This document shows, piece by piece, positions 11,567 through 24,692 of a stretch of DNA of 64,000 nucleotides; the first letter of the stretch is position 1; the number at the start of each line of letters is the position of its first letter. The position numbers and the translations under genes were made by a program. Below the pieces are notes generated by a model. The model did no database searches and was not told where the DNA came from. It saw only the letters and a program-made list of their open reading frames with translations. This DNA is from Thamnidium elegans (lineage: Eukaryota > Mucoromycota > Mucoromycetes > Mucorales > Mucoraceae), in NCBI GenBank assembly GCA_025201345.1, contig JAIXMG010000019.1, forward strand, positions 620,001 through 684,000. Reading direction: 5' to 3'.

Positions 11567-12482
11567 ATTACTTTCCTAAATTATATATAGCTCATTTTTC
11601 AAAAAAAAAAAAAAAAAAGCATTTATTTTATCCTTTTTTTCTTTTTTTCCCCACATCTCATTTACATAAGTATATTTTTTATATATATTTGTTTTTAATA
11701 AATTTTTTATCTCATCATTTTCATATATATAATTTTTTTTTTTTTTTTTCCAATGAGAATTTTTTTTTCTCTTTTCTGTTTATATTGTATACAGTCTTGT
11801 TTATTTACCAAATACAGCTTAGACTTCATTTTTGGGTTCGTGCATTTTAGCTCACGGTTTTACTTGAAACTCGACAAATAGGTTTTTTCTTTTAATAAAT
11901 GCAAGGTTTGAGTGTGGCCACCAATGAAAGTTGAACCTACATTTTTTTCTTTTTTAACAATTGATAACTATACTAGTTATGAATAAAAAGGAGTTTTTTT
12001 TCTTAGCACTACATTTTGTAAATTAGATATGCAGTTGATAGGCGGTTACACGAGTTAAGGTATGCCTCATTTTTAAAAAAAAAAGAAACTTGGCGTATCC
12101 ATGGAAATGCAATATACAAGTTTCTGGGAGAGCCCTTTTCTTTATATATATATTGGCTTTTAGCTGCATATACTGTACATATATAGTTCAATGAATTAAC
12201 AAGTACTACTATCACTCGTAATATAAAGTTGTATTGTATCCGTGTTTGGGCTTTCATGACGATTGTGACGGTCTGGTCACACGATACGACCTTAAAAAGT
12301 AATGTGAAAAAAAAGCTGCAAGCCATCAAAAAAAAAAAAAAAAGTATTTAATCATGTCCATAAACTAAAGAGTTTCGGACAATCTTTTTTTTTTTTTTTC
12401 CTTTTTCCTTTTTTTTATTTTTTTTCCTTTTATTTCTTGACATAGATACATAGTAAGAAGTGAGATTAAATAAATAAATATA

Positions 12483-13311
12483 ATGGGTACAACGACAAGT
12501 AGAGAAAACAATTTCTACTCGGTTAAAGTATCGACGTAAATTACCTTCACTAAGATCATCACGGCGTAAAGACTCAACATCAACCGATTCTAACTGTGCT
12601 AGTCCAACACTCACGATAGAACCTAAACGTAACGTACGTCAACCTATTCCAGTTAAATTGATTAAACACCAAGTTGTACTCTCTGATCATGTTCCACCAA
12701 TGTCTTCACTTTCAGCTGTAACTTCTATACCAGTACGTCGTTCATCATGGATAAAAAGTCTCAAACTCAACTGCAACCAGAACTATTACAGATAACACAA
12801 GTTATACATCTTCTTCTTCCTTTTATGACGATGATGACGATGAACTTGTATCTTCACCTCGAACCTCTTTAGGTTCACAAGATCATGGATTTTTAAAAGA
12901 AGAATATAAAAAAAAGAAAAAATCTTCGTCATTTTATCCATTTATTTCTAAAAGTAATCATCAATATAATAATAAAAACGAAAGTGATATTATTTTTGAA
13001 TCAAGGTATGTTAGTTCACCAAGTTTAACTTCAAAAGAAACTATTCCGATACTACTAAAAGGTCCACGAAGACCTTTTTGGGTACATAATAATAACGATG
13101 AAAAAGAATACGATAGGTATATATACACATACACATATATACACAGTTAAAAATAATAAAAATTAAAACCTTTTACTACTTGTAATCATATAGACAATTA
13201 CGACAGGTAAATAAACATATATTTATAAACACACGTGAAATTCGTTTATAACTTATGCATTACCATTACCATTACCATTACCATTACCATTACCATTACC
13301 ATTACCATTAC

Positions 13312-13380
<69 letters not shown>

Positions 13381-14294
13381 CAAAATAGCATTATGTATTA
13401 AAGCATATTTTAGACGGGAACATCCATGTGCCTGTGGCAATGGATAAGCCAATTACAGTATTAGATGCAGCGTGCGGCGCAGGGTTTTGGACACTCGATA
13501 TAGCGCACACGTTTCCTAATGCTAAAGTAATTGGGTTAGACGCATTTCCGGTGGATGATAAGCGTATGAAAGGTCATTCAAATACCATTTCAGCACCTAA
13601 TATTGTATACAAGTACGGCGATCTTACTACTCATTTACCATTACCTGATAACTATTTGGATATCATTTATCAACGTGATACTACTTCTATCATGCCACAT
13701 GAAAGATGGCCATTTTTATTAGATGAGTTAATGAGAGTGGCTAAACCAGGAGGTTATATAGAATTAGTAGAATATAGTAAATAGTCAATATGCACACTTT
13801 TAATATTTTTTTTTTCTTTCTAATGTATTTTCTTTTTTAGGCTTTGTTATTAACAATCCTGGGCCAGTGTTGGCTCTAGTGAACGAGTGGTACAAGATTG
13901 TCACAACATCGATTGGTGTAGACCCTAAAGAAGCAAAGCATTTAAAACATATGATGATTACGGCTGGGTTTCAAGATGTTGACAAAAAAGTTATCACTGT
14001 TCCAATTGGTGAATGGCCAGAAGATGAAGGTTTGTTTTTTTATAATTTTTTTTTACTAAACTATCTTATATTTATTTATTTATTATTTTAGATGAGAGAG
14101 AAAAGGGCTTTTTATATAAACAAGTGATTAAAGCGCTGTTTAAATCGATGAAGTCGTGGTGGATATCTGAACTAGCTATATCTGCACAAGAATACGATAA
14201 AGTTGTAACTGATGCAATGGATGAATTTGATGAACAGTGTTGTTCATTAGATTGGGTAATATATACCGCTAGAAAACCATTTACATCATTCTAG
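12483..14294 (+). CDS. Class I SAM-dependent methyltransferase with disordered N-terminus
   Basis: Exons are 12483-13116, a 13-nt mini-exon 13194-13206, 13389-13776, 13841-14029 and 14092-14294. The methyltransferase core has motif I VLDAACGAGFWTLDIA, then GLDAFPVDD, a post-I YGDLTTHLPLP, the IYQRDTTSIM strand and LMRVAKPGGYIELVEY. The protein ends ARKPFTSF. About 200 N-terminal residues are Ser/Asp-rich and probably disordered (SSSSFYDDDDDE). The substrate cannot be told from sequence; this type is common in Mucorales. Two homopolymer breaks occur in exon 1: GGG 12485-12487 directly after the ATG, and AAAAA 12753-12757. Removing one base at each gives one continuous frame. The intron before the core exon carries the hexamer array and the T68 run. 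It converges with PEX7 downstream. Confidence 0.8.
13259..13380. repeat. (ATTACC)n array followed by T68 inside an intron
   Basis: About nine ATTACC hexamers at 13259-13311, then CG, then 68 consecutive T at 13313-13380. All of it lies in the methyltransferase intron 13207-13388, with the T run ending eight bases before the first base of the next exon. The hexamer is not a telomere repeat. Confidence 0.95.
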
Positions 14295-14461
14295 TTTTTA
14301 TTTTTATTTTTTTTACGTGTAATATATTCGCTGGTTCGAAATACTTTTATATATACTGCATATATGCCTATTTTTTTTCGCACTAAAAATACCCTTTATT
14401 TTAATTTTTTATACACACATATATATATTAAAGAAAAAATATATTAATAATAACAATCTAT

Positions 14462-15678
14462 CTATCGCCGTAAAAGAGGAGGAGGTACAAACACATTCAC
14501 CTTTTCATCCCATGCGCAAGTTGCCACTTGACCTTCTACGTAAAGATTAAAATCAAGACCAAGCACAAATTCAGTATGTGCATCGTGTACATGAATTAAA
14601 TTTTGTCCAAGGGGAGCAGCTGTATCCCAAAAACGAACACTCATGTCATAGGCAGCACTTGCCAAAATGTTGGGTCTGTGAGGAGACCATTTTACACGAC
14701 GTACAGCAAATTCATGTCCAGGTAAACAAATCACTTCTCGATCAGGGCGGCGTAAATCCCATACTTTAATCGTTTTATCAACTGAGCCTGTAACTAGCAT
14801 ATTTTCTTGATACTTGTTCCAATCAAGTGATAGAATTTCGTTATTATGAGCACGAATGGTTTGTGCTGATCTAGGGCTGTTGGTATCCCAAATCTTTACT
14901 GTTTGATCTCCAGATGCAGAAGCAAGACGTGTAGGACTATAAGGTGACCAAGCTGTACTATAAACACAGTGTGTATGTTCAGTATATGTTTGTAAAGATC
15001 TTGGTGATTGAGGATTCCACTAACAAACGAAAAAAAATCAGATTTTATATATTCGTCCCTTTTTTATTTCTTTCACTACTTACAATCTTTACTGTATGAT
15101 CCCAAGAACCACTAGAGAATACATTTTTAGAAACCAAGTTCCAATCAACAGAAAATACTTCACGTTGGTGTTCTTGCCAATTTTGAATAGGATGATCCTA
15201 TACACACATATATAAAAAAAGTTGCTTAATTATCAGTAATTTTTTCTACACACTCTCTTACTTGAATTCCATGCTTACAGCTAAAGTTGTATCCCACATT
15301 TTAATCGAACCGTCACCACTAGATACAATAAGTTGGTTCTCATTAACTTCACTCCATGCAACATCGTATAAACCATCTTGAGTGTCATAACTAAGGTATT
15401 TACAAGTACGAAAATAAATAAATAATAATAATAATAAAAAAACGACAACAGAAATATTTACGCTCTTTCAATAGCCATTCCTTCTCCTTGAGCAGCCATA
15501 ATAAATAATCTACCATTACCAACTAGACCGAAGTTAGAAGCCGTTGCAACCGCAAGTTTGTTTTCAAAAAAGGGACTCCACTTGGTCTATTTATTTCTAT
15601 TAGTTTATGTACTTGCTAATTTTTATATACACTTACAGAGTATCCGTTAAAACCCTCGGTACGAAATTGTGTAAACAT
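14462..15678 (-). CDS. PEX7: Peroxin-7, WD40 import receptor for PTS2 cargo
   Basis: PEX7 recognises the N-terminal PTS2 signal of peroxisomal matrix enzymes in the cytosol and, with co-receptors, delivers them to the peroxisome. The minus-strand gene starts [14 protein letters not shown] and has several short introns. Its WD40 repeats read [101 protein letters not shown] and [26 protein letters not shown]. The C-terminal [16 protein letters not shown] is characteristic of PEX7 rather than other WD40 proteins. The length, about 320-330 residues, is normal and all frames join without breaks. It is convergent with the methyltransferase and divergent from ARL1. Confidence 0.92.
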
Positions 15679-16217
15679 GTTAAAAATAAGAAAAAGGTAA
15701 AGGTAAGAAAGAAAGAGACTGAGAGGGGGCCAAAATAAAAAAGGAAAAATAAATAAGGTTCCTTGATGTTTTGGTATTCAAGCTGACTACTCTTTTTTTC
15801 ATCACACTTGGGTGGAGAGAGAATTTAAACTGACCAGCATTTATCTTTTTCGCCATTTTAATTTAGCTGTTGGACAGATGAATAGCAAGCTATTTAAACA
15901 ATCATATCTGCTATAAAAAAAAAGTATTCTTTTAACGTATTTGTATCGATTATTGCGTATAAAAAGATATACACTCACACACACACACACATATATATAT
16001 ATATGTACGTGACATCAAATACTTTAGTTTGATATTTATTCCAACTTAATTTTCACATGTGAAGCTCCTTTTCCCCACAGATAATAGTCCAATTGTTTGA
16101 ATTTGGAGCAAAAATTCAAACTATGCAAAGAAATAGTCGTTATAGTACAAGAGTACCTTATCACCAGGGTAACAATATATATATATATAAAAGAGTATTT
16201 ATTTTGCTGCTAGAAAG

Positions 16218-16248
<31 letters not shown>

Positions 16249-16457
16249 CTAGTAAATCCTTCTATTAGCAATTAACTAGAATTCGGTTCGAGATATCTGC
16301 TTGTCATATAATGTCATCTTCATAAAAAAAAAGGCGGGTATGTATTTAAGCATCACAAGTTTCGTTTTCCTCACGTGTGCGGGATTTTTATTATAATTAT
16401 TTAACAGTGGTTTCTCCCCTTTCTCTTTTTTTTTCTTATAAATAATAATAATACAAA

Positions 16458-17372
<915 letters not shown>

Positions 17373-18566
17373 ACAACTAATAAATTAAAAACTTTCTCTT
17401 TTTTTTTGTGGTTATGGAATTTAACTTTGTTTACGTAACATATAACACCAGATCTTTTTTTTTTTAAAAAAAAGAACAATATAAAACAGGAACTATGTGT
17501 ATATACAATTTATCAAGTTACAGTGGAGACATGCTATTAAATCCTAATGTAAATACGCTACTAAATCCTAGTGTAAATGCGCTACCAAACCATAGCGTAA
17601 ACACGCGTTACTAAATTACAGTGAAAACAAAGCTAGCAGACTTTTTTTTTAAATTTGGGAGTTTGCTCTCATGGCTGTTAAAATATAGAATTTGATCATC
17701 AGCCATATATCGATACACGGTTTTCTTTTGTTCCTTAAACCCCCCTTTCTATTCACCTCTTGAGAGAGAAAAGGAGAAATCTCCCCACACGATGTTGACG
17801 CAGAAAAAAAAATCTGTCAAAAAAAACTATTAGGCCACTAAATAAAAAGAACAGTTTTAGTAATTTGAGTCGTACAAACCCGAGTTTCTGGTTCTGATTT
17901 TTACTTACAGGTATATTGGCGACACCCTTGAACTCTTCTAAACCTCCCAGGCACAACCAGCTAGTATACTACCATTCCTCTTCCACCAAATACCTTTTTT
18001 TTTAGTTTCGTTTTTCTTTTTCACTTTGCCCATTTCCAAGTTCCACCCGAAGAGTTGCGGACGGCAAGGAGATACCGGGTTTTGAGTAAGAGCTTTCTTG
18101 CTCGATATCAGAGTAATGCTTCCACGCTTATTAAACACGTAACTTCTTCCACAATAGCAAGTAAGAGACTCCATCAAAGTTTATACCAAGGAGGAGGAGA
18201 GGAGGGGGGGGGAGGGTCCTGTTTCGTTGTTGTTGTTTTTTTGGGGGATAAGGTATTAACTTTTTCCTTTTTGAAAAAGAAAAAAAGGTATACAAGTTTA
18301 GAAGAAAAAGCTTGTTAAAGAAAGGAAAAAAAAAAAAAAAAAAAAAAGGAAACATATATAAAAAAGATCAAAAAAAATCTGCACTTTAAAATTTTACATC
18401 GAATCTCCTAATCCTTTTCCTTGCTCCGGGCTATTCAGTGTAACATTTATGTCGTTCTATCGTGTTCGCTAAGCAAAAAACAACGCCAAAAACCAGTAAT
18501 ATAAAGAAAATATATCCCACTTTTTTATACATGTCTAGGAATAACTTTTCGGGATTAAAAAAACCT

Positions 18567-18604
<38 letters not shown>

Positions 18605-18889
18605 ATATATGTTACTATATGTAGTGGCTTATTTGTTACGCATCTTGTCATTTAAGCTTTTAACTTGGGTTTAAAATATAACTAAAAAAAAAGTTTTGGT
18701 TTAAATTAGTTTTCGTAACAGGAACGATTGGCTGATATTGATTCTCAACGTTCCAGCCATCATTAAACCACCCAATTTTTTTATGTACAAAGTATGTCTT
18801 TTTTTTTATTTAATTAATTAATAAAAAAAAAATATGAAAAATGGATAGAGATGATATTATTATGATGAGATTTTTATGAGAGGAGTTAC
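17373..18889. other. Intergenic region without supported gene
   Basis: Between ARL1 and pyruvate decarboxylase. It holds the 24-bp repeat array (17531-17628), several poly-A/T runs and a T run near 18571-18600. A plus-strand frame near 18055 (RTARRYRVLSKSFLARYQS) is overlapped by an antisense frame and matches nothing I recognise, so I do not call it. Confidence 0.5.
17531..17628. repeat. Degenerate 24-bp tandem repeat, four copies
   Basis: Copies start at 17531, 17555, 17579 and 17603. They share the frame RYGCTAYYAAAYCMTARYGT followed by AAAY, with several substitutions between copies; the fourth is 26 nt. It lies in the 3' flank of ARL1. Confidence 0.75.
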
Positions 18890-20657
18890 TTAACGGTTTT
18901 CAGAGGTCTGAACTTGAAGAATTAATTCACGAGGAGCATCGAATTGAGGCATAACAACTTCAAGGAAGTGAATCTTCTTGGGTTCAGCCTTTACAATCTT
19001 CATAGCAGCTTCTAATTCTTCACGAGTACGAACAAGGGCCTCAACACCGACGGGAGCGGGAGAGACATCGCTCAAGTTGCGTTCAAGATGACCACCAAAG
19101 TAATCAAGTGTCTTACTGTATTGCCACATTTGGAAGTTATTGTAAGCACGATGAGGACCATGAATTAACTTTTCAATAAGATAACCGTCGTTATTCAAGA
19201 TAAAGATAACAGGAGTAAGACCTTGATGAAGGAAGACAGAGACTTCTTGACATGTCAATTGGAAGGAACCATCACCACAGAAAAGATACACACGACGATC
19301 ACGAGCAGCAGCAGCGGCACCAACAGCAGCACCAACTGAGAAACCAATGGAGCCCCAGAGGACTTGAGTGATAAAGAAAGCGTTCTTGGGAGCTTTCAAG
19401 TTAAAGGAAGCGAATTCAGAGGTACCAGTTTCAGAGACAATAATGGCATTAGGGTCCATGTACTCGGGGATCTTGTTCCAGAAGTAGTTGTGAGTGATTT
19501 CAGTACCTGCTTCAATGGGAGCAGGACGATGACGAGGACCGAGGTTAAAGACACGAGGGGTCTTGGGAAGAGCATTTGTGAGAAGAGGAAGAAATTCACC
19601 CATAGCGACCTTATCATAGTCAGCATAGAAGACCTTGGTAGCGAAAGAATGAAGAGAGATGGTCTTGCCTTGATCAATGCTGTAAGTGAAACCACCAGTA
19701 TTGAAATCAGACTTGATAGAACCAAGTTCAATAATCAAATCTGCCTTCTTAACTTCATTGGCAATGCCTTCAATAGTGATAGAACCGGCATAACAACCAC
19801 GGTAGTTCTCAAGGTCTTCAGGAACAATACCTTTGCCCATAGGAGCTACATAAGTAGGGAAACCAGTGCGCTTAACGAATTCAATAGCTTCTTTTTCAAG
19901 ACCATGACGTTGAACACAGGCATCAACCATGATAATAGGGTGCTTGGCATGGTTAATAGCATCAAGAACAACTTGAAGAGCAACTTCTTGAGTTCTGGCA
20001 GGGTTTTTGGGAAGAGTAAGGTTAAGAGGATTGAGTTCAGGAATAGTGACCTCGTGATTGATTAAATCGATAGGGATACCGATATAACCAGGACGCTTAC
20101 GAATGATAGCTTGTTTGATAACGCGATCGATTTCCTTGGTGGCAGTGTCATGAGTCAAGTGAGTATGAGCGCAAGTAATCTTGGCGTACATCTCAACAAA
20201 GACTTGGAAGTTACCGTTACCGAGAGAGTGATGAAGAATGGCACCTTCAGCTTGAGACTTGGTGTTGGGAGTACCGACAATATGAATAACTGGAAGCATT
20301 TCAGAGTAAGAACCAGCAACACCTGCAGCAGCAGAAAGTTCACCGACACCAAATGTTGTTACAAGAGCAGCAACACCTCTAATACGAGCGTAACCGTCAG
20401 CAGCATAAGATGAGTTCAATTCATTAGCGTTATTTCCCCAAAGAACTTCTGGGTCATCTTCAATAATATCCAACAAAGGCTATAAAAAAAAAAGAGTAAA
20501 AGTTTAGCCAATTGATTTTTTTTTTTTTTTAAAAAAAAAAAAAAGGGTGTATGTAGATATTTACCATGTTGTAATCACCAGGGAGACCAAATATGGTATC
20601 AACACCAACTTCCTTAAGACGTCTGATAAGATATTGACCGATTGTAGTAGTAACCAT
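18890..20657 (-). CDS. PDC: Pyruvate decarboxylase
   Basis: Thiamine-diphosphate enzyme that decarboxylates pyruvate to acetaldehyde, the first committed step of ethanol fermentation; cytosolic tetramer. Exon 1 (20657-20565) encodes 31 residues, MVTTTIGQYLIRRL ... FGLPGDYNM. Exon 2 (20479-18890) continues at PLLDIIEDDPEVLWG, giving 560 residues, the usual length. Active-site residues are visible: Asp in GLPGDYN, the catalytic Glu in NNANELNSSYAADGYAR, the His pair in ILHHSLG, and the ThDP motif GDGSFQLTCQEVS ... LNNDGY. The frame is unbroken. A TATA-like element lies about 65 nt upstream of the ATG. Confidence 0.96.
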
Positions 20658-20720
20658 TTTTAAAGATAATTTTTTTCGAAGGAAGTTGTTTTTTTTGGGA
20701 AAATAAATTGATGAACCCTT

Positions 20721-20730
20721 TTATATATAA
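20721..20730 (-). promoter_or_regulatory. TATA-like element of pyruvate decarboxylase
   Basis: TTATATATAA, followed on the minus strand by AAGGG, lies 64-73 nt upstream of the pyruvate decarboxylase ATG. Spacing and sequence fit a fungal TATA box, but no transcription start is visible in sequence. Confidence 0.45.
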
Positions 20731-22047
20731 TAAAAAATGTGCTAAAAAATCTAAACCCCTTGTCAAACATATGCAATAAACTTTTTTTCTACTCGCCTGA
20801 TTAATAGATAATTGATCGGGATTAAATACGAATATACCCCGGATCAAAGATGCCACCTAGGAACAATTTGAACCGAGTCTTCTTAAAGCATTTATTAAGG
20901 TCCAAAGGTACTGACGATCATGAGTTGATATATATCATTATTGTTATTTATTTACTAGCTAGCGATTATTACTAGAAGAAGAGTATGAAAAAAATCTTTT
21001 TGTTTCAGACGATAGAACTTTTTTTGCATGAATATCAAAAAAAGTTTTTTTTTTTTAGTTATCAAGGTATAATCATTGTGTAAGAATATATAAGCATATC
21101 GATTAAATGATACTTGTAAAAGAAAATGTTTCGGTGCTTGGTACGAATACTTTAATGTATTTCCTTTTCCTCTCATTCACTACATGAAAAAAAAAAAAAA
21201 AAAAAGTTACATATTATTACTTGATCCTTTTCATATAAAAGTTATTTTCGTTTTACTACGCGCGCGAGGAATATGTTTCATTAATCGATAACAACGTGTG
21301 GTGACGATCAGTTCGTGTAGGCTGAATTTTTTTAATGTTCGGAATAAGTAAACACAGTCCATAATGGGTTTCTCGAATATTTCTTTATTTGTATAGCCGT
21401 TAAAATTACAAAGCCTTTTTTTTTATGTTTCACAGTTTATTCGTCCCTTGAAAGAGAACATCTTTTTCTCATTAAGTATAAGCAAAAAGCAATGTTATGC
21501 TGTATATTCCGTCAATTGATGGGGTTTGATAACCAAGAGTTTTTTTTCCTTAAGTACTGATGGCGAGATATGAAACTAGAGTGATTTGAGATTGAAAAAT
21601 ATGTCGTAATTTAACATGTACACTCGATAACTTTATATAATGGTTTCGAAAATTCTAAAAGGAGAGGCGAGAGGCAAAAAAGGGCAGATCAGATCATTAT
21701 CAATGACACATGATACTCGGTAAAAAAATACTTTTTTAGAATCTGATAAATATGTATGAGTTACAATAGGGACTATGCATTGATCCACCTTGCATTTGAT
21801 TTACGCGGGTTCAGAAATACTTTTTTTTTTTTTTTTCTTTATCCCAGAAAACTTGGCTATCGCGTAGCTGTAATTGCGACGACATTTTTGAGAGTAGAGA
21901 GTTTAACATTGTTTGGGGGAAGGCATTTCCGTATGGCCAATGAGTTTATGTATATATAAAAAGATCAGTACAGTGATCGAGCCCTTTTTTTTTTTTTTTT
22001 GTACAAAATAACTCTATAAAACAAATATGTGTCTAGTTTTCTCTGTA

Positions 22048-22084
<37 letters not shown>

Positions 22085-22403
22085 TAGGACTAAAAAAAAA
22101 AAAATAGTATAAAATCAAAATATATAAACACGCTCATTCTTTTTAACTAGATTCCATACATAAATCAGACTTAGGCAGTAATGAAATTAGTGGATACGTA
22201 TTTAACTGAATATGTCTTGCTATCATAAAAAAATATATATACAAATAACGACTAATAGGACGAAAACACACTCTTTGCAAGTGCGCAATGTATAATACCC
22301 GTAAATTCAGTTTATTTCAATAAGAAATGAAGGAAATGACCAGAATTAGAAAAATTATACGCTGGCTTGGTTCTAATAGAATATTAGAAATGTTTATCAA
22401 TAT

Positions 22404-22439
<36 letters not shown>

Positions 22440-23212
22440 TGGGAGTACACATATTCCTTTCTTTTTTTTGGGGGGGGGAGAGAGTGAATACTATCTCTCT
22501 ATTGAGTATATGCATTAACAAAAAACAAAATTGATATGTACTCGGCAATCATTAATGGGTTATGATGAGTGGTTCCATTATGGTTGCTTTTTAAATTCTT
22601 GGGCTCGATCCTTTTCCTTTTCTTTTTGATATGTTAATTATAATAATTTGTAACTTCTTAATGTTTCATGATGAGGGGGGAAAAAAGCAGACGATTAAAG
22701 ATTTCCTTTTTTCTTTTTCCCTTTCTTGACAGTATATACTTTTATAACAGTATAGAAATCATATATTAATCTTATATTTATATACATGGGCGCATTTGTT
22801 ATTGAACGAGATATGATGCACTGGTATTTCCAAAAAGTTTTTTTTTTTTTTTTTTCCCTCGTAGCCTAAGATTTTGGTTAAAAAAAACTATTAAGATAAA
22901 AAAAAAAAAAAAAAAAAACTCCTGATTCTAACTACACTTGGTGATTGTTTTTATTTATTCCCTACAACTAAGATATAATAATCCCATGTAGTTGCCTCAT
23001 ATGACGATGTAAGTTTCATAAAAGGAAAACAACAAGATGAAATCAAAAAAAAAAAAAATCAAATAATAAAAATTGATCTTTTGCCCGCTTGCCTCTTTGG
23101 TAAAGAATGCTGTGATAATTGTTCTATATAAAACTTTTTCATTTTTCCCACTTTTTTTTTTTTCGTAATTGCTTTCCTTTTTCCTTTTTTTTTCCCTTTA
23201 TTTTTTCTTGTT
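20731..23212. other. Divergent intergenic region, no supported gene
   Basis: About 2.5 kb between pyruvate decarboxylase (minus) and the Zn2Cys6 gene (plus). It has many A/T homopolymers, such as long T and A runs near 22052-22083 and 22405-22436. The short open frames have random composition. It probably holds the two promoters; I see no repeat or RNA gene. Confidence 0.5.
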
Positions 23213-24483
23213 ATGGATAATAATTCATATTACCAAAACCAATTATTTGAATCAATTGAACTCCTTCCCGAGGAGAAAGATATGTATTATAATACTACAC
23301 CAGCTGACGGATTAGTTTATAATCATTTACAACAGACACTACAAGTACAAACCGACTTGAAGAACCAAAATCGAGTTCAGGAATTTTTGAATAGTGCAGT
23401 GACCGAAGATGATTCAATTATAGGATTTGATGAACTTTATTCATCAGTTACGTCCGAATCAGATTTGACGTATTTACAATTAATGCAACAAGCAAATGCT
23501 CCTTTTTACACACCTATTGAACCACTTTTAGATACATCATCTTTAAATAATAATAATAATAATAATACATTTAATTTCTCATCATTACCCAGTGTAGCTG
23601 GTCTTACCACGGGTTCATCATCTCTATCGCCTAATATTTTATGTCACCCTTTATCCAATTACTCTGATATCGATACAAACAATAATATGGCATATGATTA
23701 TTATCTTGAAGATAATGATATGTTGTCTGGACTAAAATACTCTTCATTCGTAAGTAAACTGATCATAATTTTTTTTTAGTAATTTTTTTTCTAATTTTTT
23801 TTTTTTTTGTGTAGGATACTTGTAATAACTACTTTAACGATTTAAATTCTTCGTCGTTTATTCCACCTTTACCATCATACCCTTCACCATCTATTCACGA
23901 AACAGCAGCGTCACTCTCTGCTATCTCTAGTGATCATCATATGGCTTATCGGAGCAATTCAACACCTATGCTGACAGCATCCTATTCGTTTTCATCATTT
24001 TCTTCTGCGTCTTCCAACGAAGATGATTCAGCTGAAGAAGATGAAATCGCTCAAAAACTGGGGCCTAAAAAATCAGCATCTATTAGTTTTTTACCCGAAA
24101 AGCGAAAGAAGAGAGTTTATGCCACAGCCGCCAGTATTCGCAAGAACAGTATTACAAAGCCTCAACGCAAATTTACTCCTAAAAGTAATAGCATATCTTC
24201 TGAAAGTTTATCTTATTATCTTTCGAAGCAACATTTATCAGATACGGAAGAAGAGTTCGAAGAAGATGGATTTAATACTAACTTGCTAAATACCTCTGCG
24301 TCGAGTGGTATGATTTGTAAGAAAGGTCGTAATGTCGATAAGGCTTGTAATCATTGTAAACGGTCTCACCTGAGATGTGATAATGTACGTCCCTGTCGGA
24401 GATGTGTTGCCACTGGTAAAGTGGGTTGTCAAGATGTAAAGCATAAACCAAGAGGCAGACCGCGCCTTCAAAAGAGATTATAA
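23213..24483 (+). CDS. Zn(II)2Cys6 transcription factor with C-terminal DNA-binding domain
   Basis: Exons 23213-23749 and 23815-24483 give 401 residues. The first 300 or so are Asn/Ser-rich and acidic with no domain I recognise, a likely activation or disordered region. The Zn cluster is near the C-terminus, ACNHCKRSHLRCDN then RPCRRCVATGKVGC, with CX2CX6CX5CX2CX7C spacing. It is followed at once by KHKPRGRPRLQKRL, which holds an AT-hook-like RGRPR. The KACNHCKRSH form resembles ERT1/AcuK-type gluconeogenesis regulators, but the usual extra domain is not visible, so I do not name it. It is convergent with the ArfGAP gene. Confidence 0.85.
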
Positions 24484-24692
24484 AACCAATTATTTATACA
24501 CATATATACATAAATAAAAAAAAGAGGAAAAAAAACAGGTTTTTTTTTATTAGTGTTGAATTAATTATGTATACATGAATCCATTCAATTGTATATATTG
24601 TGTAAGAGAGAGAAATAAATAATATAATCTTCTGTTTGTTTGTATTATAAAAGAACAATGAAAGGAGGGGGGAAGGGGGGGGGGGATTAAAG

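Noticed and set aside
13259..13311. ATTACC array as an interstitial telomere repeat
   Set aside because: It does not match TTAGGG in either strand, and it lies within a gene intron.
13235..13452. Open frames of poly-Phe or poly-Lys
   Set aside because: They are translations of the T68 run and the hexamer array in the methyltransferase intron.
14328..14342. GGTTCGAAAT as a tRNA B box
   Set aside because: It lacks the trailing CC, and no cloverleaf or A box could be drawn. The similar GGTTCGAG near 16285 fails in the same way. No tRNA found.
18055..18318. A small gene between ARL1 and pyruvate decarboxylase
   Set aside because: Gly-rich and poly-A/T low complexity with an overlapping antisense frame; no recognisable domain and no splice context.
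19364..20065. A 233-codon plus-strand open frame
   Set aside because: It is exactly antisense to the strongly supported pyruvate decarboxylase gene and has the composition of a shadow frame.
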